In this document: positions 13,601-25,600 of the stretch, one piece after another
Position numbering within the stretch: the first letter of the stretch is position 1
How the letters are laid out: every line of letters starts with the position of its first letter
NCBI GenBank assembly: GCA_002633005.1
Contig: NMRA01000004.1
Span: 642,802-706,801 of the forward strand
DNA length: 64,000 nt
Direction of reading: 5' to 3'
Origin: Phoronis australis
Lineage: Eukaryota; Phoronida; Phoronidae
The notes under the pieces: model-generated
What the model was told of the DNA's origin: nothing
Databases searched by the model: none
Seen by the model: the letters and a program-made list of their open reading frames with translations, nothing else
Position numbers and translations under genes: made by a program

Positions 13601-16600
13601 TCGTGAAAATCAGGCAACCTCAACACAAATTGATTTCACTGGAGGCTAATCAATGAAAATGAAACACAGTTGAGCATACATACGCCTTCCAGAGCCCTAC
13701 TTAAACTTCTTCATTTAGCATTTATTTTCATTGTCAGGAGTATTTAAATACAATAACAAGTGTCTCTCTACAGTGGGCAGCAAGATGTTTATTTTAAGGC
13801 GTAGACAGCAACCACGTGATGAGATCAGGACAGCATGAGTTCAGCATCGGTGTAACAAAACTGCTCGAGTTTGGGAATAAATGTTCACAAACATCTTAAC
13901 TGACTGGATTCATTTGATAACTGTCTTAGAGAAAGTCTGAAATATGGCTGAGCAAACATTGCTATAGTTGATAAAATGAATCCCTTCATTTCATGAACTC
14001 CAGGATTTCAACCAGTCTCAATTACATTACAAGACAATATATAATAGTATACAACAGAAAGTACTTCACTTTCATGAAAATCAGTGAGCACAAAAAACAC
14101 TCAAATTAAGTTTGCAAATCTTCAAAATCAAGCTTATAAGTGTACTAATTGTGACCACTCTTCATGTTTGAGCAAGTAATCCCCAAAATTGTATTTTTAA
14201 AGGTTTTGTACAGTCCCGCAAACATTTAAGTTTGACGAGATCAGAGGTCTGTTTCATTATAAGTTAATTCAGACTCAAGTCAGAAGTATTGTCTTACTTT
14301 ACTATTACTGAGATGAATTGCCAGAACAATACTGAGAAACGATGTTAGGAAGTTGGCCAATTTTGGACATTTTCCTAGGATCACACCCAATCTTAAAATT
14401 CCCAGTTGCTTTTTGTGAAACAGATACTACCAGCTCAACAGAAACCACACTAAAACAAATGTTCTCTTTGAGTGGTTTAATTAAAATATTTTTCTGCCAA
14501 TTAAGTTTGCATTAAATTAAAGAACATCAGCAATACAAAATACTGTTGAGAAACACTTTACACATGAAGTTCAGGGTAAGAAGACAAAATTAAGATTAGT
14601 AAATAAACGTCACATAGTCCATTACATGACCAGCATCTTCTAAAGGACAGAAGACAAAATTAAGTTCGTTAAAAATATTAAAGTGTCATCAAACCTACAC
14701 TTTCTGTAAATACAAGTTTTGATTTAGGCGCCTTATCGTTACAAAATTGATTTGATCTGATTCCTTACTCAGTTTAGAAGTGATATGTGGGGTCAGAAAG
14801 GACTGACAGACTGTAAGAGCTTCAGGGCCCAGTTGCATAAAAGTTATACACCGTATAGCAACAATGACGTTGCATTATCACGCGTCACGTTGTTATTGTT
14901 GAACAATGCACCTGAAGTCATGCAACAATCAAACTTATCCAGCGGATAACTTTTGAAGCTTTATGCAACTCAGCCCAGACCACAAAGGTTGAGGTCACGG
15001 TATGACCTGAAATGTTATGACCTTTGACCTCAGTAACAAAAAGTCAGTTCCTTTGAAACCCTCAGCTCTAATTTGACAAAGGAATAATTTGAAATCAGTT
15101 TCATAATGAAAAGTGACCTAACAGAAAGCACAAGCTTAATTCGGCAGTTATGTTATTCTTACACACACACACACACACCTGCAAAGCCACAAAGTAATAA
15201 GGCATATGTTACATTGTGTAATGGTATAATAAGCATGTGAATGAAGGGGTGTGATGCATGATTTTTATGAAAACTATAATTACTAATAATGAATTATTTT
15301 GAAAGAGGAGAGTTAAAAGTCCAGGACGGACATTAGGCTATTAGGTAAAAAAATATAATCAACGGGTTGCTGTGTTATCAATGTTATTGGTTTCAAAGAA
15401 CAATTATTAACCGATTCAGATTGTGGTGTATCCCTTGGTGAAAGTTCTCTTGAGGTGACAGTCTCCATCGTAGATTCTTCGCCCACAGGGCTCTGCAAAT
15501 TCGAATTGAGTTTGACTTTCATCAGTTTCTTGGTTTAAAAGACAAAAGCATAAAAAATAACCCGATGCCTAAATGCTGGATGAGGTTTTGGCATTTAGTT
15601 CCACTAGCATGTCACAAAATCTTTAACAAAGTTCATTAAAAAAGAAAAACTTGGATCAAGAAAACATACAAGTAATGTACAATACAGGGTGTTTCAAAAT
15701 ATAAGCGCACTTCTGTACCAAGCCGGGAGTTCAAATTCAATTCTCGTGGTTCAGGCTGTGACTGGGCCTACTGTATGATTACACCTCTTCATGAATTCCA
15801 AATAGTAATCTTGTTCCTAAGTCAATTAATATAAATGCAGTTAATGTCATTCGAGGTGTGAGAACAGATTTGGAAAACCCTGTACATGACCTAAAAATTG
15901 TCAGGCCAAAAAGAAGAAATAACAAACCATCAGTAGAGTGTAAAAACGCCAACACATCTACAAAATTTGCCACGACACAAAACTCATCAAAAAACCATTG
16001 CAAAGACTGAACCACACACAAAGAGCAAATAAAGCTAAACTTACTTTCCTCAACGAGCAAAAACACAAACCAAAATATTAAAACCACAATTTCAGTCATC
16101 AAAGTTTGTCACTCACTGGAGGTGCTGGAGGTTGAAACATAACCTTCAGCATTTTCTTAACTGGCTTCTTGCGCTTCTTCACTTCCTTTCTGACTGGGGG
16201 TTTGGGTGGTTCTGGCGGGGGAATAGGGACAGGGTCTGTCAGATAAGAGAACAAGAGCTGGTCAAAAGTAAGAAACGAGTAGATACATTTTAAGACTCCT
16301 AAAGTGACGTTGCATGCTAATTCCTTATCTCTGTGATTGCTTGGTCAAATTAGTTAGAAACACAACATAGATCGACGATGTGAATAAGAAGTAGGTTGAA
16401 AATTGCCAAATGTATTTAATATTTTTTTGTGTTGAAAATGATCCGTCGTAAATCACTCAATCGTGTCCAGTAACTATCGTGACGTGGTGTTGGGGAATAA
16501 CACTGCTGTGTTTGCCCCCAAGGTACGTCATTAATTCGCAGAATTTTTTTGTTTTCACATTTACAAGTTGTCAATGAATACAATTGCACTTTGTTAAGCA

Positions 16601-19600
16601 TGGGCGATGTGCAAATAGCATTGTCATTTAGTTCCTGCTACACATTGGCATAGCTAGGAGCAAGAAAATACATCTTTAAAGCAGTCCTACAATTCTGAAA
16701 CTATTCACAGCTGATTACTGTTGTATAACATTACTGTTGTATAACATATGCTGGAAATAACAAAAAAAAATGGAAATAAATCATAAAGAGCAAAATAGTG
16801 GATTAGTATTCTCAAAAATTTTCAGAGCAGAGCTTTGGCAACATTCAGGGCAGTTCACAAATTAAAATCTATTATCTCGTAGCTGGATAAATGATAAAGA
16901 AATAAAGTTTTGCACACAAAAGGTTTTGTCCATTCAATTTCATAAACAAACCACTGAAAAACAGTCAAAGAAACACAAAACTTTCTCATACCAAAAACAG
17001 AAAACAAGTTTGAAATTCAGTAGGCTACATGCCACTACATGTAATTCTTTGTTGAATCTTTCCATTTTTTCTACCTACAAATGTGAATACACTACATAAC
17101 ATAACAGACTCACCTGGAGTGGGCTCTTTTGGAGCTGATGGAGGTGGTGATGGTGCTGGTGGTGCTGGTGGTGGTGGTGATGGTGGTGGTGGTGTGGTTT
17201 CTTTCACTGGTTGAGTAACCTCACAAACTGGCTCAGGTTCTGAAAAAGGTTGCACAATTGAATAACAGCCCAGACTTCGAAAAAAACTTTGTAAAACTAG
17301 GATTATTATAGCAGAAATACATCCTGTGAAGACACAAATCCCTAAGTGTCCATAACATGGACATTTCAGCCTAATAAAACATGTTGCGTATTATTAACTA
17401 CATCTAATTTAATTAATACAATGGTGTTTGGAAAACAGTATCAAGAACGCAATTGATGAAAAATTCTTGAAAATTTTAAAATATTTTGAAAACAATGTAA
17501 GGATATCAGTTTTGAAAACATTCTTAGCGTCCTCCATATGAGCAGGTTCAAAATTACATTGAGCTATTCTTAAATACATGCGACATTTCCCATCTTATTC
17601 CATTGATCTCATTGTAATTTTCTTATGGACAAAACATTATTAAATTAAATTCAAAATTGCTAACAAAGTTTCCATACCAGGCGTGGGAGATTTTGGCGGC
17701 GATGATGGTTGTGGTGGAGGGGGTGTGGGCTCTCTTATTGGCACTGAAAGAAAACAATGGAACAGTGGAATAAATTTTACATCTGACATTCAAAACAACT
17801 ACTCCGTACCATGATGTAATAAAAAATAAGACATGTGAATAATGAAAGCGATATAATTACACTCCAAAATTGTTTCAAACATTTAAAAATCACATAGACA
17901 CACAACCAATATGAAAGTGCTGTTGAAAAATGGTGTCTGTTGATTCTAGCTTCTTCAGAGTCCTCCCAAAAGCTCAGAATGACACAATGCTCTTGTATAG
18001 GCATGCATTACAATGACCTTCCATTAATTGCAAAAGCGAAAAACATAACCACATTGACTCATAATTTACATAAATTCATGGATCTTTAATTGGACACATC
18101 CATCACCATTGTTTGGTTCAAAAGCACTTGTATTACAGAAAATTTGCTGAAGTACAAATTATCTGACCAAATTACAGCCAATAACGCTGTTTGAACTAGA
18201 TTCAGGTGACATTAATTTACAATCGGTGAACAAGTTAAACAACAAACATGCTCCAACACACACCATATAACCCAAGTTCAAGGACACTGTCAGTGTGCAT
18301 GCACTCTTATTTTGACTACATTAAAATCATCAATGGGAGGGTGTTATGGACCAAGGGCAGCTACTCTAGTTTCACACATGTCCACCAACTGAGCAGACTT
18401 AGCAGACAAAAAATACAATTTTACTGAAAAGGGTCTAAGAGAATTCTACATATTTGATCCACATTCCTGAATACTACAGAAAGTTGAATTAAAAGAAGAG
18501 ATTTACAAGTTATAAACCTGCTCAGTTGTCTTAAAACAACTCAAAACGGTCTCATGCAGTTGTTCGGGTATTCTCTGTAACAATGTAGGTTAATAACTCC
18601 ACACCAATTGGATCATTCCCGTTAGTGACAGCATTGATCACCTGGTGCTAGGATTCTGTCTGTCGAGACTGACTTAAAATCTGAATGTCTTACTGGACTA
18701 GATGGCGCGAGATCATTAGGATCAGGGGTAGATTTTAAGAAAGTGAGTACAGGGGAAGTAATGAGTACAGGGGAAGTTATGAGTACAGGCGAAGTAATGA
18801 GTAGAGGAGAACTGGTCGCAGGGACAGAGGTATCTAATGAGACTTCATGCAGTTTGGGTGGTGATAGTTGTAATTCTTCTACAAAGTGCAAATTTGAAGT
18901 TGGAGAAAATGGTTCATGAGGCTGCAATTGACATGAAGAAGGATTGCAATGTTGAGAAGGTGTCAGCAGGGATGAAATCGACAGTGGTTGCACAACGGGT
19001 GAGTCTTTAGTGACAAATGGTGGTGAGTTGGTCTTAGGTCGCGCTGGATTAGCACCAGAGGAAGGGGATTTGGGCAGGATTGATGACGGCGACAATGGTG
19101 ATGGTGGAACTGATAAGGGATTTGCATTGGACGATTCCATGGGTGTGGGTGAAATTTGGACTAGAGAAATTGGTGGCACTAGTGTGTCAGTCTCGACCAT
19201 CTGTGCTTCTGAACCTGTTGGAGAACACATGATAACACAAAGCATTATATCAAGTAAAATAAACTCAATACGCAAATAAAAATATAACATTCCAAATCAG
19301 AAACAATGACCCAACCCTGTAGAAAGAAAGTGTTACATGGTTAAAAATATTTAGGACTCCTCACAATCAAATGGGTGAAAAAGAGCTAACACCCAAAGAA
19401 ATATGAAGACAAGGCGTAAAGACACACAAATCATACTTTCACTATGAAGCACCTTTCACTTAACAAAACTCAACCAAGTTGAAAACCCAAGATCAGCTCC
19501 ATGGCCATGCACATAATGAAACACAAAAAAAACATTTTCACAGCAACCAAACTCTCACATCTATTTCTGAATAGCTCCACTCATTGTCTCACCTTAGAGT

Positions 19601-22600
19601 CAATGGCCACACAAGTATGCAGTGAAAACATAATACGGATTAAAATCATCACTGCATTAATAGCTTCAAGCAGACAGCACTTATCGAGAGTATGAGTAAA
19701 GTGCCAAGGAAGACAATATTCTGAGTACGTAAGATCTTCATACCAACTTCCCTTTAAGAACATGTATCAATTCTGCATATCCACAAAATATCCTATGGTA
19801 AATTTTCTCCAGAAAAGGTTAGCTTGCTGGCACCAATACTCTTCTGTAATGGAGGTAGTTTAACCGTGACAGGACGTCTGGCTTTAGCACTCACACCCAA
19901 TTGGCTGGGAACTGACAGCGCCTTCTTCAGAGCATTCTGATGTTCCCATGGTTCTGTTTGCCCATGATGACCTTCATCGACATTCGCCGCTTCCTCTTCA
20001 GACAAATCTATTTTGATGACAGGTAATTGAGTCTCTAGTTGTTTGGTTTTTGAACCACGCATCGGCACTGGGAAGGAACTGGCACGTTTCAAATTTTGTC
20101 CATGCTCTGCCACACCAGGAGGAAGCACAAATGTAAACTCAGAAGCTTTCACTTGTCGCCTTTCTGGCTTACTGAGCAGACCTTTACCATATCGTCTACT
20201 GGTTTTTGGCTGAAACTGTGGTTTCACAAATGTTTTTCTGGGAGGACTTTGTGTGACTCGTATCGTGGGCATATTTGCAGAATTGTTATCCTCATTATTC
20301 ATTTTATTACTCCCCTGCCTGAGATCCCTTGTCTCAGGTTCAGTGCATTTGGGGACAATTTTCCTTTTCAAGGAAGTTTTCCTAGTTCCTTTTACTGTGC
20401 CACTTCTATTTGACTTAGTTCTTTTGGCATTTTTCACAAGTTTTGGTAATTTTACAGATTTTTCAGTTTCTTTCACTAATTCAGGCTTCTTAGTCTTTGA
20501 ACTTTGCCCAGGGCCAAATGAGGAGGTAGACGTTTTCATTCTTTCGAGTTTATCTTGTGACTGTTTTAACAACACGTAGTTTGTGTATTCCCTTGATAAA
20601 GAATCGTCCACAATGTCTGGGGTGACTGCAGCACTAACAGCCCTTGATACATGTGGAGTGACGCCAAGCAAATTTGGCGTCATCGGAACATTAATAGAAA
20701 GTCGTGAAGTAGCTGAACCTGGAACACGCCACGGATCTAGAGCAAATTCTTCAGTCAGCCAACGTCCCGTAGAGTGATTCGTGTTGAATATGTTATCAGG
20801 AGTGGCTAGCGTTGAACGAGAGCCCTGTTTTGACAGTGGATTCGGTGTCGATGGCAAATGAATAGAGAGACGAGAAGCATCAGAGCCTGCATTCCTCCAG
20901 GGTTCCGGGGTAAGATCATTATTAGTGTTGAGAAAATCATGCCTTGAACTACCGAGATTGTCTGGCGTGGCTAATGTTGAACGTGATCCTTGTTTCCTTA
21001 AAGGAACAGGCGTAGGTGGCGCTTTGACAGACAAATGGGAGGCGGAAGGGGATAGAAAAGAGTGATCCATAGGACTGAAATCCATGAGGTTACCAACATT
21101 GTCCGGTGTCGCCAATGTCGACTTGGAAGTCTGTTTAGTCAAAGCGGGAACACTAACAAACAAATTGGATGTATCCCAAGGATCAAGAAGATTACTGTCT
21201 CTTGTATTGCCGACAGTATCTGGAGTTGGTAATGTAGAACAGGAACTTTCTTTATTAAGTTTATTTTTGGACTGATTTAGAACGAAATTTGTGTATTCCC
21301 TTGAGTAAAGCTTCTTGTCTGTATCCGGTGTTACGACGGCACTGATTGTTTGTGATGCACCGCCACCTACACTTAGTAAATCCGGAGTAGGAACCACGCT
21401 TGCATTGTGACTTACGTGAAGCCCGTCTTCTTTCTTAGACGATGAAAAGTCGGTATGATCCGGAGTAAGCAATGTCGGGTAAGAGGGATGTTTACCAAGT
21501 TTCCTTTTTGACTCGTCGAGAACGAAATTTGTATACTCTCTCGAGTAAATCTTGTTATCTATATCCGGGGTTACAGCGGCACTAATTGTTTGTGATACAC
21601 CACTACTAACACCCAATAAATCTGGTGTAGGTACCATACTAGCATTATGGCTTACACTAAGCTCGTTGTCATTCTTCAGCGTTGGTAACTCCATATTATC
21701 AGGAGTATATGGTAGTGCTGAATAAGGGCCCTTTCTATCAAGTTTCTTTTTAGATTTGTCGAGAACAAAATTTGTATACTCCCTGGAATACAGCTTATTG
21801 TCTATATCTGGTGTTACTGCCGCACTGACTGCTTGGGATACACCAGCACCAGCATTCAATAAATCCGGTGTAGGCACCATGCTGGTATTGTGGCTCACAC
21901 CCAGAGTGTTGTTGTCTTTCTTGAAAGATGACGCATCATCAAAAGAAGATTTGAGCATCTCGAACATAAACTCTGGGCTGGGTGACATGCTCTTACGACC
22001 AGACGACACAGACGCTTGCTTTTGCAATCCCGCCTTCGAAGTCTTTGACGACAGGACAGTTAACTCATTCTCAACGAAGGAGGGTGACCGTCTGGCATTC
22101 GTCATTAACACATCTCCATCGGCGACGCTCAACTCTCTGGCAATACCAGAATCATTCCCATGGTGCACAAATAAAATATCAGGGGAAAATACATTGGAAG
22201 CAGTCTCTTTGGTGGCATCAAACACAGACCTCTGCTCATCTTCATTTGGAGGGTATGCCGGCCTTGGGGTATTTGGCACCTTTCCACCTTTGCTTGGGTT
22301 ACGAACATTGGGAAACAATTCGTAAGGTGCCAAGTTCAATCTAGCCATGGCTGGTCAAATGGCCAATACAACACACTTGCACAACTTTACAACTTTCATG
22401 GAGTTCACTAATTTGTTAGGATAAGATGCACTCCTTTCAAACCGAACATCAGTTAACAATCCATCCTACAAAAGTTAGTATGTTAATTGAAATACAAAAT
22501 CTAGTAATTTATTAGCCCAGGAGTTCACACACCAGCATGTTTAATATACAGAAATTTGAAGTTACGAGAAATTCGCAGATAGTTGTATTTCAGGTTAACT

Positions 22601-25600
22601 TAGCAAAGTTTATGTGCACAACAGCCTTTATGTACTATTGGTTACACCAGTGTATCATTGTCACCTCTTGAAAATTTCTAAAACTGAAACTCCCTGAGTT
22701 CCAAAGTAGCATAATTTAGTCTGAGAGCCAGGACTAAATCCCGTCACACCTAACTTAGCTTCCACCAAATGATCTACATTAACTTTCACAAAATGCACTC
22801 TCGCCATGCAACCATTGATGAACCAATTGTTTGGTAGCAGAAAGAACCAATGTGCACGTGTCTAGTCAGCAGCAAAGAGAACAACTTCATTAGCAAGACT
22901 GTATTTCAGGGGCCTATTTCGCCAACATTACAATAGTTTTTACAGTCTCTAAACGGAGATTTACACCAAAACTTGTTTGTAATTCTTTGTTTAGACTCTG
23001 TGTGGAACAACGGAAAGTTGGTATATTTTACTGAAACAAATGCCAGAATCATACATTCACAGAGTGAATCAAAACAAATTTAAACACTATTGAACTGTAC
23101 ATCATCCACACATTTGCAAAGTGAAAAATTTAAAGAAAAGCAGGAAAAGCAAATTCAAACGTAGATTCAAAAGCTGCTTCGTGCGCACCTTCATGCAGAG
23201 AAGACGAGGTTTCAGGACGAGGCTCCTGAACTGGTGTAGGATCGATGGGTTCAGGGGTCAACGCAGGTTCAGATTGAGGATCAACAGAAGGGAACTCAGA
23301 TCTGGTAGGCGTAGGTTCAGGCTGAGGTTCAAGTACTGGAGAAACAGATGTTTTTTACATGAACAAGACTAACATACGAAGTTACAGATAAAACTTGAAA
23401 GCAAGCTGAAGGATATGGCTGTTCATTCCCACATTTACAGTTTGAATATAAAATGAAATGTAGAAATAGGAATAGCCATCCTTTTTTCTTGTATATACTT
23501 TCAAAATTTATCAGTAATGATGTCATAGGATAATGCTACAAGTGATGTAAAGACAAGTAAGTGACATAATGCTAAAACAAGGTTTAAACCACTAAATAAA
23601 AGTGCACAAAAAGAGACTAAATTATATCTCATGAAATGAAATCCAAAAAACAACCACCGTGAGCTCAAATATTAAGAACTGATACATATATAGAAGATAA
23701 AGAATCTCCTTTAAAATAGCCTTTGAAACTAGAAGTATTGGGTGAAATCAGGATACAAGTGCAATAACTGAAATAATGCGTGCTTTTGAACAAAAACGTA
23801 GCACAAACATTCAATCCCTCAACCACCGAAAACAGTAAGTTTACAAACAAACGAGACTGCTCGAAATTTTAAATCCTTCACTGTGAATGACAAGGGCATA
23901 CAACGTACCTGGAGTCACACTCTGTACTCCAGAGTCAACAGAGGGCGCTGGAGGGATAGGACTGCAATATAACAACGAAAGAAAACATGTAGCACTGGAC
24001 GAGATCCTTCAAGTGAAAACTTGTTGGTAAGTTTTATTGGTGGTTAGCGAGTCACGTATACATCCAGTTTTGTAAAAAATTATGGCAAAAATCATACAAA
24101 TTGCAGAGAAATTTTTATTGAAAACATAGCCATTTTCACTAAACTAGAAGCAGCATTTGCACATGGAACAAAGCAATAAATGAGAAGTGCCAAAACTATT
24201 CCTTTCAAAATTTTAGCCATATTTTACAACAGAATTAACGTTGCTCACTTGTAAACTATTAAATATTTATTTTTCTAACCACTTCATATCTTTTTAATAG
24301 TTCATGTAGTTGACATAACTTCAGAAACATGGATGTCAATATTCAAAACATTCAAGTGAAATGGGCACAAACAATGACTTTCTACAGTTTCAGAGAAAAT
24401 GGGCAACAAACTTGTCTTTACAATCTATTATTACGTCTGGGCTTGTATTTGAATTTCACAATACCTGCTTGCCAATGGAAAACTGTGACAACAAAACCAA
24501 ACGAAATGCAGAGTGTAATCAAACATTACAATACCAATGTGGACAGGCAAATGTTACCTCAATATAGGACAGAAACTCACCTTTCAACCTCAGGTTCTGG
24601 GCTCGGCGAAGGTGGCTCACGACTGGATACTGGAGTTATTTCACGTGGTACAGATGGTGGTAGTGGCGTCTCTTCCGAAGGTACAGGCGATGGTTGAGGT
24701 AATTCTAGCCTGACCTCTTGTACTGGCTGCGGTGGTGGGCTCGGAGACTGAAATAGGCAAGGCATAAAATTCAGTGAATGGTAACAAATCAAAAAATTAC
24801 ACCTCATTTCCATTTACTGTTTTAGTTTGTATAATATGCTACGTGTTGACATCCTTCCAGGGGACATGATTTGATAGTAATACTATCATTTTATATTTCT
24901 ATCATTCTGTCATTAAAGTAGCTATTTATCTGAACTCTATTTCCATTGAATCTAACACAGAACATAGTTCATTTCTAAGTACAGTAAAACTTCATAATAG
25001 GAACCAAATTTCATGAAAATCTGCCAAGTAACTCCAAAGAATACTAAAACTGCTACTAGGGGCACAGTAGTAGTTGGGTCTCTCTGAAAGTTTTCTCGTC
25101 TCTATAGGATCACACCTGTCAACTTTCTTGAAGATCCTTCAAGGGGATACAGAAGCGGATGCCAGATGACCAAACACAGGTCACGGCAAAATGCACCCAC
25201 TATGTATATACGGAGGCATAAAATTGAGGTGCACAACCTGGATAAGCAAGTGCACGGCTTACACATTTCTAGAACTACATGTGGTCAAACTGGGCAAGGG
25301 TAAGAGAAAAAGCAAGCACAAAACCACAACAAAGTTTGTAGAAAAAGCTTAAGCAATATATAGTCATTTAAGAAAATTAATATCATGCTATTACAGTAAC
25401 GTATTTGAAAGGTCTTCAATTCAATCTTCAGATAAAAATCATGTTACTTTCAAGAGACTTTGGCAACTTACAGACTTTTCAAGATTATTGATGCAGTTCA
25501 TCTATGGAAACATCTAGCACACACGAGAGTGATATTGTAATCTACATGAAAACTGAAGCCGAGTGTTGTATGTGGGCAAACATTCTTTCAAGGAAAAGGA

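Noticed and set aside
20096-22344. Several plus-strand frames of 60-190 codons
   Set aside because: They are antisense to the 851-codon frame and follow its repeat pattern, so they are shadows.
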